From: Paracoccus sp. N5
GTDB taxonomy: Bacteria; Pseudomonadota; Alphaproteobacteria; Rhodobacterales; Rhodobacteraceae
NCBI RefSeq assembly: GCF_000371965.1
Contig: NZ_AQUO01000001.1
Coordinates: 1 to 64,000 of the forward strand
Direction: 5' to 3'
Length of the DNA: 64,000 bases
Shown here: piece after piece, positions 17,956 to 26,558 of the stretch
How positions within the stretch are numbered: the first letter of the stretch is position 1
Layout of the letters: each line of letters opens with the position of its first letter
Notes under the pieces: model-generated
What the model saw: only the letters and a program-made list of their open reading frames with translations
What the model was told of the DNA's origin: nothing
Database searches by the model: none
Position numbers and translations under genes: made by a program

Positions 17956-18285
17956 CTATCCGGGCTTGCCGAGATAGGGGATGCTGCCGGCCAGGTCGGT
18001 GTCGTCGATCAGGCGGAAATGGCTGACCGAGCCGGCCTTGCGCGCCGCGCCGAAGGGGGCGTATTCCGGGTCGTTCGCGAAAGCCAGGGCATCCTCGCGC
18101 GAGGGGAACTGGATCAGCGCGATCAGCGTGACATCGGTCGGCTCGCCCTCCAACTCCTCGATATTGCCGCTGCGCGACAGATAGCGGCCGTTGTGCCGGG
18201 CGGCGATCTCATGCACCCGCGCGGCGTAATCCGGGATCCAGGCCTCGTCGGTCACCTTGACCTCGGCGATGAGATAGACGGTCAT
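17956..18285 (-). CDS. DUF1330 family protein
   Basis: Protein of 109 residues with the DUF1330 pattern: MTVYLIAEVKVTDEAW, RHNGRYLSRSGN, and IQFPSREDALAFANDPEY. These are small dimeric alpha-beta barrel (ferredoxin-like) proteins of unknown function. The start is chosen for the AGGGAGGGAA ribosome binding site and for homology; a longer open frame upstream has neither. It precedes the GST gene by 94 bp. Confidence 0.85.
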   Translation of the reverse strand: MTVYLIAEVKVTDEAWIPDYAARVHEIAARHNGRYLSRSGNIEELEGEPTDVTLIALIQFPSREDALAFANDPEYAPFGAARKAGSVSHFRLIDDTDLAGSIPYLGKPG

Positions 18286-18405
18286 GCGCTTTCCCTCCCT
18301 TGCCGGCGGCGCCTGCGGCCGCCCTGGCGGAAGCATGGCAAGCCGTGCGCCGACCGGCAAGCGCGACCATGGGCCGAGCCCGCCCGGTGGCATACGTCGC
18401 GACAT

Positions 18406-18484
18406 GGGTATTTGTAAAATAAAGAAGGCCGAGGGCGGTGCGGACCCGACCCCCGGCGGCTTTCTCTGTTGTTCAAATACCCCC
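18406..18484. repeat. Dispersed GGGTATTT repeat, full inverted pair
   Basis: GGGTATTTG-N4-AATAAAGAAGG and, 30 bp on, TTTCTCTGTTGTTCAAATACCCC form an imperfect long dyad between the starts of DUF1330 and the end of ispH. It can fold as a long hairpin and may terminate ispH-side transcription. Confidence 0.7.
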
Positions 18485-18508
18485 GCGGCGCTTCGGCCAG
18501 GCGCGGTG

Positions 18509-19462
18509 TCAGCCCGGCTCTCGCAGCACGCGGGGCACCTTGAACTCGACATTCTCGCGCGCGGTCTCGACCAGTTCCACGGCCACGTCGTAGCGCGTGC
18601 GGAAGGCGTCGATGACCTCGTTGACCAGCACCTCGGGCGCCGAGGCCCCGGCGGTCACGCCCACGGCCCGGGCGCCCGCGATGGCGCGCCAGTCGATCTG
18701 GTCGGCGCGCATCACAAGCTGCGAATAGGCGCAGCCGGCGGCGCTGCCGACCTCGACCAGCCGGCGCGAGTTCGAGCTGTTCGGCGCCCCGATCACCAGC
18801 AGCGCGTCGATCTTGCCGGCGATGGCCTTGACCGAGGCCTGGCGGTTGGTCGTGGCATAGCAGATGTCTTCCTTGGCCGGGCCGACGATCAGCGGGAAGC
18901 GTGCCTGCAAGGCTGCGACGATGGCCGCGGTGTCGTCGACCGAGAGCGTGGTCTGGGTGATGAAGGCCAGCCGGCCGGGGTCGCGCGGCGCGATATGGGC
19001 CACGTCCTCGACGGTCTCGACCAGCAGCACCTCGCCCTCGGGCAGCTGGCCCATGGTGCCCAGCACCTCGGGGTGGCCGGCATGGCCGATCATCACCATC
19101 TGCAAGCCCTCGGCATGGTGGCGCTCGGCCTCGACATGGACCTTGCTGACCAGCGGGCAGGTCGCATCGACGAAGACCATCTCGCGCCGGCGCGCTTCGG
19201 CCGGGACCGATTTCGGCACGCCATGGGCCGAGAAGATCACCGGCCGGTCGTCGGGCACGTCGTCCAGTTCCTCGACGAAGACCGCGCCCTTGTCGCGCAG
19301 GCTGTCGACGACGAACTTGTTATGCACGATCTCGTGGCGGACATAGACCGGGGCGCCCCATTTCTGCAGCGCCATTTCGACGATCTTGATCGCCCGGTCC
19401 ACGCCGGCGCAGAAGCCGCGCGGTGCGGCGAGATAGAGGGTCAGGGGCGGTTTCTGGTCCAT
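18509..19462 (-). CDS. ispH: 4-hydroxy-3-methylbut-2-enyl diphosphate reductase
   Basis: Last enzyme of the MEP isoprenoid pathway; reduces HMBPP to IPP and DMAPP with a [4Fe-4S] cluster. The three cluster cysteines are C18 (APRGFCAGVDRA), C102 (DATCPLVSKVH) and C201 (EDICYATTNRQ). Conserved H residues lie in FSAHGVPK and GHAGHPE, and SNSRRL is present. The 317-residue ATG start at 19462 is preferred over a GTG nine bases upstream because AGGTGA sits at good spacing before it. Confidence 0.96.
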   Translation of the reverse strand: MDQKPPLTLYLAAPRGFCAGVDRAIKIVEMALQKWGAPVYVRHEIVHNKFVVDSLRDKGAVFVEELDDVPDDRPVIFSAHGVPKSVPAEARRREMVFVDATCPLVSKVHVEAERHHAEGLQMVMIGHAGHPEVLGTMGQLPEGEVLLVETVEDVAHIAPRDPGRLAFITQTTLSVDDTAAIVAALQARFPLIVGPAKEDICYATTNRQASVKAIAGKIDALLVIGAPNSSNSRRLVEVGSAAGCAYSQLVMRADQIDWRAIAGARAVGVTAGASAPEVLVNEVIDAFRTRYDVAVELVETARENVEFKVPRVLREPG

Positions 19463-19501
19463 GGCTGTCACCTAGTCGCCCGGGCGGGCCGCCGCAAGCG
19501 G

Positions 19502-20044
19502 TCAGGCGCCCTCGAAGGCGGTCAGGGCATGGACCTCGTGGCCCAGTCCCTCGAGCAGCGCGCGGCCGCCGAGTTCGGGCAGCTCGATCACGAAGGCGCA
19601 GCCCACCACCGCGGCGCCGAGCCGCTCGCAAAGCGCGATGCCCGCCCCGGCCGTGCCGCCGGTGGCCAAGAGGTCGTCCACGATCAGCACCCGCTCGCCC
19701 GGTTTCAGCGCGTCATCGTGGATCTCCATCACCGCCTCGCCATATTCCAGCGCATAGGCCTGGCTGATGGTGGCGCCGGGCAGCTTGCCCTTCTTGCGGA
19801 TCGGCACGAAGCCCACCGAGAGCTGATGCGCCACCGCGCCGCCCAGGATGAAGCCGCGCGCCTCGAGCCCCACCACCTTGTCGATGCGTTCGCCGGCATA
19901 GGCGGCCAGCAACTGGTCCACCGCCATGCGAAAGCCGCGGGCGTCGGCAAAGAGCGTGGTCACGTCGCGAAACAGGATGCCCTCATGCGGGAAATCGACG
20001 ATGGTGCGGATATAGTCGCGCACGGCCCGGGTATCGCGGGCCAT
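19502..20044 (-). CDS. apt: Adenine phosphoribosyltransferase
   Basis: Protein of 180 residues, a purine salvage enzyme converting adenine and PRPP to AMP. The PRPP-binding loop VLIVDDLLATGGTAG is at residues 119-133, and the N-terminal DFPHEGILFRDVT and EARGFILGG blocks are standard for Apt. Its ATG overlaps the stop of the upstream flavin-reductase-like gene by ATGA, so the two are translationally coupled. Confidence 0.95.
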   Translation of the reverse strand: MARDTRAVRDYIRTIVDFPHEGILFRDVTTLFADARGFRMAVDQLLAAYAGERIDKVVGLEARGFILGGAVAHQLSVGFVPIRKKGKLPGATISQAYALEYGEAVMEIHDDALKPGERVLIVDDLLATGGTAGAGIALCERLGAAVVGCAFVIELPELGGRALLEGLGHEVHALTAFEGA

Positions 20045-20637
20045 CAGGGGCGCTCCATCTCGAAGGTCTCGGTGGTGATGGTGTAATCCATGTAGCCCAG
20101 CCGCGACAGCCAGCCGAGCGCGGGGCGGAAGCGGCCGTCGACGATGCAGTCGGGCCGGATGTGGATGCCGGTCACCACGCCCAGCACCATGACATTGGCC
20201 TGGCCGGCCAGCCGGATGACCTGGGTCATGCGGCATTCGAGCGAGGCCGCGGCCTGGGCCACGCGCGGGCAGTCGATGGTCTGGCATTCCGCGGCCGCGA
20301 TGCCGGCGGCCGCGAATTCGCTGGTCCCGGCGTCCAGGACGGCCGAGCTGGCGTTCACCTGGTCCTTCAGGCCGCCGTCGGCGATATTGACGCAAAACAC
20401 CCGGCTTTCGACGATCTGGGCCACGCTGTCCTTGGTCCCCGGCCGGTCGGGCTTGGCCGAGGTCGAGGCGAACATCACCTGCGGCGGCACATAGGCGGTC
20501 AGGTTGAAGAAGGAATAGGGCGCGAGATTGTCGCCCAGCCGGCCGCGGGTCGAGATCCAGCCGATCGGCCGGGGCGCCACCAGCGCGTTCAGCGGGTTGT
20601 GCGGCAGGCCGTGGCCGGCCTCGGGTCGGTAGAACAT
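20044..20637 (-). CDS. Flavin reductase-like / FMN-binding split-barrel protein
   Basis: Protein of 197 residues beginning MFYRPEAGHGLPHNP, with LVAPRPIGWISTRG, NLAPYSFFNLTAYVPP, and the RVFCVNIAD block, all typical of the DIM6/NTAB flavin reductase fold that binds FMN. The start is chosen because homologues begin here; the upstream open frame is arginine-rich and unlike protein. Function in the cell is not known. Coupled to apt. Confidence 0.85.
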   Translation of the reverse strand: MFYRPEAGHGLPHNPLNALVAPRPIGWISTRGRLGDNLAPYSFFNLTAYVPPQVMFASTSAKPDRPGTKDSVAQIVESRVFCVNIADGGLKDQVNASSAVLDAGTSEFAAAGIAAAECQTIDCPRVAQAAASLECRMTQVIRLAGQANVMVLGVVTGIHIRPDCIVDGRFRPALGWLSRLGYMDYTITTETFEMERP

Positions 20638-20896
20638 CTGCGGCCTCCGCCGATTGCTGCCGGGCCCGCCTGCGGGACGCCCGGTCCGGTCCCAAGGTCT
20701 GCCCGGACGGCCCCGCGAGGTCAAGCGCAAGCTCGGCAGCCTGCCTGCGGGCCGAAGCGTGCGGTGTCGCGGAAAATTCATCCCGCGCGCGGCCGCAGGG
20801 GCGCCCGGGCGGTTTTCGCCGCCCGCCATGCGTGTTACGGGGGCTTTCGCCCGCGGGACGCCTGGCCCGCGGCATGGGCAAGATTGGAATGGCCGG

Positions 20897-21433
20897 ATGT
20901 ATGCTCTTCGCCCCGAACGCGCTGTCGATTACGCCGAGGTCGAGGCGCTTCTCGACCTGTGCTTCGCGCCGGGGCGCACCGCGCTGAGCTCCTATCGCCT
21001 GCGCGAGGGCGTGGCGCCGGTGCCCGGCCTGTGCCTGGTTTTGCGCGACAGTTTCGACGTGATGGTGGGGGCGATCCGCTTCTGGCCGGTGCATGTGGGC
21101 GATGAGGACGTGCTGCTGCTGGGTCCCGTCGCCGTGCACCCGACCGCCCAGGGCGAGGGCCTGGGCGGCCTGCTGATTCGCGAGGGGCTGGAGCGGGCCG
21201 AGATGCAGGGCTGGTCGCGGGTCATGCTGGTCGGCGACGAGCCCTATTACCGCCGCTTCGGCTTTCGCAAGCTCGAGCATGTGCAGATGCCGCCGCCGAC
21301 CAACCCCGACCGCGTGCTGGGGCTGGAACTGGAACCCGGCGCCTGGGCCGGGGTCGAGGGCCCCGTCACCCGCGACACCAGCGACAACGAGGCCGCGAAC
21401 CAGGCTTGGCGGTCGCTGGGCGGGCGCGGCTGA
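20897..21433 (+). CDS. GNAT-family N-acetyltransferase
   Basis: Protein of 178 residues of the YhbS-like group. The acetyl-CoA site is visible as LLGPVAVHPTAQGEGLGGLLIREGL (V-x-P-x-x-Q-G-x-G-x-G), followed by VMLVGDEPYYRRFGF. The start ATGTATGCT at 20897 follows the family's usual N-terminus (YALRPERAVDYAEVEALLDLCF). Acceptor substrate is unknown. It is divergent from the flavin-reductase gene and converges with the Ivy-type gene one base after its stop. Confidence 0.88.
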   Translation: MYALRPERAVDYAEVEALLDLCFAPGRTALSSYRLREGVAPVPGLCLVLRDSFDVMVGAIRFWPVHVGDEDVLLLGPVAVHPTAQGEGLGGLLIREGLERAEMQGWSRVMLVGDEPYYRRFGFRKLEHVQMPPPTNPDRVLGLELEPGAWAGVEGPVTRDTSDNEAANQAWRSLGGRG

Positions 21434-21434
21434 G

Positions 21435-21902
21435 TCAATCCTTGTAGTCGAAGGCCTCGGGGTGGTTCGCCAGGCTGCCGGTCAGCGCCGCGTAAAGGAT
21501 GGTGCGGCCGTCGATCGATTCGGCATTGCCGCCGATGTTGAGCCAGGTCAGCAGCTCGGCCCCCTTGCCGTCCTGGACCGAGAGCAGACCGTAGGCCTCG
21601 CCGCTGTCCGGCGCGTAAAGCATGGCCAGCTGGTTCGCGGCGCAATCGTGCTGCTTGCAGGCGGTCATCGCCAGGTAGTCCTTGCCGCCGAACGAGACCT
21701 TCTGCGCCGGGGTGGTCACCGCCGCGCCGCGCAGCCATTCCGGCATGGGGTGACCCTCGGCCATCTTGTCGAAGGCCGCGGTCAGCGCCTGGTCCTGGCC
21801 GAGGTCGGCAAGGCTCGGGCCGGCGGCCTCCTGCGCCAGGGCGGGGCCAAGGCCCAGGGCGGCCCCGAGCGTCAGGACGGAGAGGATGCGGCGGATCGTC
21901 AT
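21435..21902 (-). CDS. Ivy-family C-type lysozyme inhibitor
   Basis: Periplasmic protein of 155 residues. A signal peptide covers about 1-23 (cleavage after ALA). The Ivy hallmark loop CKQHDC is at residues 82-87, equivalent to the CKPHDC loop that plugs the lysozyme active site, with YAPD and GSLANHPEAFDY near the C-terminus. It should protect peptidoglycan from host or predator lysozyme. The gene is convergent with the acetyltransferase and divergent from the EcsC gene. Confidence 0.85.
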   Translation of the reverse strand: MTIRRILSVLTLGAALGLGPALAQEAAGPSLADLGQDQALTAAFDKMAEGHPMPEWLRGAAVTTPAQKVSFGGKDYLAMTACKQHDCAANQLAMLYAPDSGEAYGLLSVQDGKGAELLTWLNIGGNAESIDGRTILYAALTGSLANHPEAFDYKD

Positions 21903-22039
21903 GGGTCTTCCTTCATCTGGATCGCAGGCCGGTGGCCCTTAGGTTTTCGTCGAGGAGCCGGAACCCCGTGCGGCGCTTGCAAGTTCCCTTGCCGGGCGAT
22001 CTTCTGCCCTTGTGCCACGCATCTCGAGGTTGCCCACGC

Positions 22040-22861
22040 ATGACCAAGAACACGCCCATCCCGGTCCGCCAGGACGTGCTGCCGCCCATCGACGACCCGA
22101 CCGTCCACGCCGAGATCGACCGGCTGGCGCGGCGCTATCTGGCGGCCGGCGGCATCGCGATGGAGCTGATGACCGCCATCGGCGGCAAGGCCGAGGGGCT
22201 GATCGAGCGGCTGCCCCAAGGCGTGCGCGGGCGCATGGACCGCATCACGCTGGCGGCGCTGAACCGGGCCTTCGACGCCGCCTCGCGCTCGCGCGGGGTG
22301 CTGCGGGAACGGGGCGATCTGTTCAACCGGCTGCTCTCGACCACCTCGGGCGCGGTCGGCGGCCTTGCCGGCGTCGGGGGCGCCGTGCTGGAACTGCCGG
22401 TGACGGTGACGCTGCTTCTGCGCGCGATCATGGACATTGCCGGCGAGCATGGCTTCGATCCCGATTCGGACCAGGCCCGGCGCGAGGCGCTGCATGTCTT
22501 TGCCTCGGCCGGGCCGCTGTCGGAGGACGAGGGCACCGACCTGGGGCTGCTGACGGCGCGGATGACCATCACCGGCCATTCGGTGCAGGCGCTGATCGCC
22601 AAGGTGGCGCCGAAGCTCTCCACCTCGATGGCGCAGAAATTCGCGGCGCAGGCGGTGCCAGTGCTGGGCGCCTTGGCCGGGGCGGCGATCAACTACAATT
22701 TCACCCGCTATTACCAGGAGCTGGCGCGGGTGCATTTCGGCCTGCTGCGGCTTTCCGAGGAAACCGGCATCCCGCGCGAGGCGCTGGCCGAGGCGCTGGA
22801 GCTGCGCATGATCCAGCTGCGCCCGAACACGGCCGCGCGCAAGCTGATGCGGCGCGGCTAG
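22040..22861 (+). CDS. EcsC family protein
   Basis: Protein of 273 residues resembling the EcsC C-terminal family. A Gly/Ala-rich amphipathic hairpin STTSGAVGGLAGVGGAVLELPVTVTLLLRAIMDIAGEHG is followed by the acidic SDQARREALHVFA region. Another apolar segment, VPVLGALAGAAINYNFT, is typical of the fold. Membrane association is likely. Function is unknown in general; the B. subtilis namesake is linked to the Ecs ABC exporter. Its TAG stop shares the CTAG at 22858-22861 with the opposing helicase gene. Confidence 0.8.
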   Translation: MTKNTPIPVRQDVLPPIDDPTVHAEIDRLARRYLAAGGIAMELMTAIGGKAEGLIERLPQGVRGRMDRITLAALNRAFDAASRSRGVLRERGDLFNRLLSTTSGAVGGLAGVGGAVLELPVTVTLLLRAIMDIAGEHGFDPDSDQARREALHVFASAGPLSEDEGTDLGLLTARMTITGHSVQALIAKVAPKLSTSMAQKFAAQAVPVLGALAGAAINYNFTRYYQELARVHFGLLRLSEETGIPREALAEALELRMIQLRPNTAARKLMRRG

Positions 22862-24393
22862 TCCTCGACCTCTGCCGCCAGTTCCAGGGTTGCGGCCGGG
22901 GCTTCCAGATGGTCGATGCCCAAGGGGCTGGTCGGCCGGGCGAGCCGTGATTTCACCACCCAATGCAGCCGTTCCTGCGCGCGGGTGATGGCGACATAGG
23001 CCAGCCGCTTCCACAGCGCGATGCCGGCCTCGCTGCGGCCCGACCAGGCGGCGGCGCTGATGTCGGGGCCGAAGACCTGCACGTCGGGCCATTGGCTGCC
23101 CTGCGCCTTGTGGATCGTCACCGCCGCGCCATGCAGGAAGGTGGCGCCCATGCGGGCGGCATAGGGGATGAAGGGCTCCTCGACATCCGGCATCTCGATC
23201 TTGACGATGCTGGCGGCGGACAGCCGCGGGTCCTCGGCGCCGACGACATGCAGGCGGGAAAAGCCGGGCTTGCGCCCCGGCCCCAGATAGACCACCTGCG
23301 CGCCCTTGATCAGCCCGCGCGCTTCCAGGTCGATGCGCTTCTTGCGGTGCTTCAGGGGCAGTTCCAGCCCGTCGCAGATCAGCGGCTCGCCCGGCAGCAG
23401 CGCGTCGCCCGGCGCGCCATGGGCCGAGCGGAAGGCCTGGATCAGCTTGATCCGGGTGATGTTGCGCCAGACCAGCACCGGGCTCTGCGCCATCAGGTCC
23501 GAAGAGACGCGCTCGGCCCAGATCACCCGGGGATCGCGGGCGGCGGCCTCGCGGATCATGCGCTCGAAGGCGTCGAATTCCAGCGCCGGATCGGCCAGGG
23601 CATGGGCGAGGTCCAGGATCGGGCTGTCGCCCTCCTGCCGGTGGATGCGGTTCAGGATCAGCTTCTGCGGGGCCGCGAGCCGGTCGAAGACCATCTGCCC
23701 GGACTGGCCGACCGGCGCCAGCTGCGCCGGGTCGCCGAACAGGATCAGGGTGGGAAAGATCTCGCGCAGATCCTCGAACTGGCGCTCGTCCAGCATCGAG
23801 GCCTCGTCGATCAGCCCCACGTCCAGCCCGTCCTCGCGCCGCTTCCAGCCGCGGATGAAGTCCGAGCCGCGCAACCCCGCCGCGGCCAGCGCCCCGGGGA
23901 TCGAGGCATGCTGGTCATAGAACGCCTTGGCCCGGTCCAGCGCCGCCTCGGTCAGGCCCTCGATCACGCCCTCGACCTTCGGCCGCTCGCCGGCGCCGGT
24001 CAGCCAGTCTGCGATGCGCTCGTAATCCGGGTCGTAGACCGGGGTATAGAGGATGCGGTGGATCGTCGTCGCCGGCACGCCGCGCATGCGCAGCACGAAG
24101 GCCGCCTTGTTGGTCGGTGCCAGGATGGCGACGGTGCGGCGGTCCTTGCGCTTCTTGCCCTCGTAATCGCCCGAGACCAGCTCGACCCCGGCCGCACGCA
24201 GCGCCTTGGTCAACTCGGCCAGAAGCAGCGTCTTGCCCGAACCGGCCTTGCCGATCACCGCCATGACCCGGCCCTTGCCTTCCGACGGCGGCGCGATCTC
24301 TTCCGACAGCAGGTCGATGCCGGCATCCTCCAGCGCCGAGGCGACGGCGTCCCAGGCCTCGGCCTGGTCTGGGGAAAGGGTGGGCAGCGTCAT
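22858..24393 (-). CDS. RecD-like SF1 DNA helicase / AAA ATPase
   Basis: Stand-alone 511-residue helicase. Motifs in order: Walker A GKAGSGKT (48-55), motif Ia LAPTNKAAF (91-99), Walker B LIDEAS (194-199), motif III FGDPAQLAPVG (219-229), motif V-like VTIHKAQGSQW and motif VI YVAITRAQERLHW. The arrangement is that of RecD/ExeV-type SF1B enzymes rather than UvrD. No recB or recC is nearby, so it is probably a small RecD2- or Pif1-like repair helicase; the partner is unknown. Confidence 0.85.
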   Translation of the reverse strand: MTLPTLSPDQAEAWDAVASALEDAGIDLLSEEIAPPSEGKGRVMAVIGKAGSGKTLLLAELTKALRAAGVELVSGDYEGKKRKDRRTVAILAPTNKAAFVLRMRGVPATTIHRILYTPVYDPDYERIADWLTGAGERPKVEGVIEGLTEAALDRAKAFYDQHASIPGALAAAGLRGSDFIRGWKRREDGLDVGLIDEASMLDERQFEDLREIFPTLILFGDPAQLAPVGQSGQMVFDRLAAPQKLILNRIHRQEGDSPILDLAHALADPALEFDAFERMIREAAARDPRVIWAERVSSDLMAQSPVLVWRNITRIKLIQAFRSAHGAPGDALLPGEPLICDGLELPLKHRKKRIDLEARGLIKGAQVVYLGPGRKPGFSRLHVVGAEDPRLSAASIVKIEMPDVEEPFIPYAARMGATFLHGAAVTIHKAQGSQWPDVQVFGPDISAAAWSGRSEAGIALWKRLAYVAITRAQERLHWVVKSRLARPTSPLGIDHLEAPAATLELAAEVED

Positions 24394-24457
24394 GGCGCCT
24401 TGTTACCCGGCCCACGTCCGGGCGGAAAGGCCGTTCCGGTGGCACAGTGGCTTTTTT

Positions 24458-24525
24458 GGGTATTTGAAAAACAAAGAAGGCATGGCGCGGCTGGCTCCGT
24501 CCTTCTCTGTTTTCCAAATAACCCC
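24458..24525. repeat. Dispersed GGGTATTT repeat, full inverted pair
   Basis: GGGTATTTGAAAAACAAAG and, about 25 bp on, CCTTCTCTGTTTTCCAAATA then ACCCC. The two arms form a long dyad in the gap between the helicase start and the Lrp-type gene's stop, where it may terminate the Lrp-type transcript. Confidence 0.75.
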
Positions 24526-24558
24526 GCCGACCGGGCAACGCCCGGCAAAGCGTGCCGG

Positions 24559-25035
24559 TCAGGCGCGGTCGTCCTTGGGCGAGCTCATCACCACATGGGT
24601 GGTGATGGTGGCGATCTGCGGAAAGGCGCCCAGCACCTCGGTATGGAAGCGGCGATAGGATTCGAGGTCGCGCACCTCGACCCGCAGCAGGTATTCGACC
24701 GAGCCGGTGATATTGTGGCATTCGCGGACCTGCGGGGCGGCCAGGCAGGCGCGCTCGAAGGCACGTTGCGCCTCGTTCGAGTGGCGGGCCAGGCCGATGG
24801 TGACATAGGCGGTGAAGCCGGCGGCGCGGGCGGCAGGCGCGATGACGGCGCGATAGCCCAGGATGGCGCCGCGCCGTTCCAGATCCTGCACCCGGCGCAG
24901 GCAGGCCGAGGGCGAGAGCCCGACCTCGGCCGCGAGCTGCTGATTCGGGATCCGTCCCCGTCGTTCGAGGATGCGCAATATCCGCGCGGATATCGGGTCG
25001 TCGTCGAAAGCAGATTGCTGATCTTTTCCCGACAT
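24559..25035 (-). CDS. Lrp/AsnC-family transcriptional regulator
   Basis: Protein of 158 residues: an N-terminal winged helix-turn-helix (ILRILERRGRIPNQQLAAEVGLSPSACLRRVQDLERRG) and a C-terminal RAM/AsnC effector domain (ECHNITGSVEYLLRVEV). The start MSGKDQQSAF at 25035 is preferred over an in-frame codon 42 bp upstream, which would run into the divergent promoter. It is divergent from a LysE-type exporter gene, the classic pairing in which the Lrp protein senses an amino acid and switches the exporter on. Confidence 0.9.
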   Translation of the reverse strand: MSGKDQQSAFDDDPISARILRILERRGRIPNQQLAAEVGLSPSACLRRVQDLERRGAILGYRAVIAPAARAAGFTAYVTIGLARHSNEAQRAFERACLAAPQVRECHNITGSVEYLLRVEVRDLESYRRFHTEVLGAFPQIATITTHVVMSSPKDDRA

Positions 25036-25102
25036 GCGGCACTCTGGTCGAAAATTGCGGTTATCCTGCAATATCATCGCGCGGCAGAACGGGAAATCAC
25101 CA

Positions 25103-25693
25103 ATGTCGCATCAGATCCTGCTGGCGCTTGTCGCCTTTGCCTTTGCCACCTCGGTCACGCCGGGGCCGAACAACCTGATGCTGATGGCATCGGGGGCGAA
25201 CTTCGGCTTGCGGCGCAGCGTGCCGCATCTGCTGGGCGTGGCTTTTGGGTTCGGGGCCATGGTGGCGCTGCTGGGCCTGGGCCTGGACCGGCTGATCGCC
25301 GAGGCGCCCCGGCTGGCGCTGGCGCTGAAGGGCGTGAGCCTGGCCTATGTGCTGTGGCTGGCCTGGAAGATCGCCCATGCCGCCGCGCCCGAGGGGCCGG
25401 CCGGCACCGGCCGGCCGATGGGATTCCTGGCCGCCTGCGCCTTTCAATGGGTCAATCCCAAGGCCTGGATGATGGGGCTGGGGGCGCTTTCGGCCTATTC
25501 CGCCGGTGTGGGCGGCGCGCTGATGGTGGCGGCGGTGTTCACGCTGGTGAACCTGCCCTCGGTCGCGCTTTGGGCGGCGATGGGACAGGGGCTGCGCGGG
25601 CTCTTGCAGGACGCCGGGCGGCGCCGGCTCTTCAACCGGGTGATGGCGGTGCTGCTGGTCGCCTCGATGCTGCCGGTGCTCAGCGGGCACTGA
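25103..25693 (+). CDS. LysE/RhtB-family amino-acid exporter
   Basis: Inner-membrane protein of 196 residues with about six hydrophobic segments and the family's N-terminal signature SVTPGPNNLMLMASGANFG, plus FQWVNPKAWMM in the middle. Such proteins export amino acids or homoserine lactone-like compounds; the substrate cannot be assigned. The gene is divergent from the Lrp-type regulator, with 67 bp between start codons. Its end overlaps the opposing DMT-transporter gene by 14 bp. Confidence 0.9.
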   Translation: MSHQILLALVAFAFATSVTPGPNNLMLMASGANFGLRRSVPHLLGVAFGFGAMVALLGLGLDRLIAEAPRLALALKGVSLAYVLWLAWKIAHAAAPEGPAGTGRPMGFLAACAFQWVNPKAWMMGLGALSAYSAGVGGALMVAAVFTLVNLPSVALWAAMGQGLRGLLQDAGRRRLFNRVMAVLLVASMLPVLSGH

Positions 25694-26558
25694 CCGCGAT
25701 CAGGCCGGCGACGCCCAGCACGATCAGCGCCATGCCGGCGCGCTGGCGCAGCGAGGCGCCTTCACGGAACACCCGGCCCGAGACGAGCTGCGCCATGACC
25801 ACCTCGACCAGCGCCAGGGTGCGGACATTCGCGGCCGAGGTCAGCGCGAAGCCCAGGAACCAGAACAGCGAGGCCAGCGCCCCCAGTGCCCCCGCGCCCA
25901 GCGAACCGCGCCAGTGCCGGGCGATGCCGGCAAGCGCCGGCCGGTCCGCAAGCCCGAGCCAGGCCAGCATGATCGCGCTTTGCAGGGCCAGGCTCAGCGC
26001 CAGGATGGTGGCGGCGCGCAGCCCGCTTGCGCCGTAGGGCAGCGCCAGGATCGCGCCGCGAAAGCCGATGGCCGAAAGGCCGAAAAGCGCCCCGGCCGCG
26101 ATGTCCAGGCCCGCCGCGCGCCAGCCGCCGCGCCGCCAGTCGGCGCCCGACATCAGCACCACGCCCAGCGTCGCCGTGGCGACGGCTGCCATGCGGGCCG
26201 GACCCAGCGGCTCGGCCAGCAGCAGCGCCCCGATCAGGGCCAGGGTGACCGGCTCGGTCTTGATAAGCGCGGTGGTGACGCCGAAGCCGCGGCTTTCCAT
26301 CGTCAGCAGCATCAGGGCCGTCGCGGCGATCTGCGCCAGCGCGCCCAGCGTGGCCCAGCCGAGGCTCGCCGCGCCGGGCAGCGGGATGGCGGTGAAGCCG
26401 GCCAGCACTGCCAGCAGCAGCGCCGCGAAGGGCAGGCCGAAAAGGAAACGCACCGCCGTCGCGCCCATGGTGCCGAGTTCGGCGGTCAGCCGGCGCTGCG
26501 CCGCGTTGCGGCCGGTCTGCGCCGCCGCCGCGACCAGCGTGGCGAGGATCCAGCCCAT
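25680..26558 (-). CDS. EamA/DMT-superfamily transporter
   Basis: Membrane protein of 292 residues with ten predicted hydrophobic segments in two EamA repeats. The TALIKTEPVTLALIGALLLAEPLG block and a similar ANVRTLALVEVVMAQLVSGRVF block at the ends of each half are typical of the drug/metabolite transporters. Substrate is unknown. Its start overlaps the stop of hemE by ATGA, so it is translated in tandem with hemE, which might hint at a tetrapyrrole-linked substrate, but position alone is weak evidence. Confidence 0.85.
   Translation of the reverse strand: MGWILATLVAAAAQTGRNAAQRRLTAELGTMGATAVRFLFGLPFAALLLAVLAGFTAIPLPGAASLGWATLGALAQIAATALMLLTMESRGFGVTTALIKTEPVTLALIGALLLAEPLGPARMAAVATATLGVVLMSGADWRRGGWRAAGLDIAAGALFGLSAIGFRGAILALPYGASGLRAATILALSLALQSAIMLAWLGLADRPALAGIARHWRGSLGAGALGALASLFWFLGFALTSAANVRTLALVEVVMAQLVSGRVFREGASLRQRAGMALIVLGVAGLIAVSAR

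Noticed and set aside
18286..18508. A small gene between DUF1330 and ispH
   Set aside because: The stretch is accounted for by the dispersed inverted repeat and lacks a start with a ribosome binding site.
22963..26037. A 1024-codon plus-strand open frame opposite the helicase, Lrp gene and DMT transporter
   Set aside because: It runs through four genuine genes on both strands and changes composition at their edges; there is no ribosome binding site or domain.
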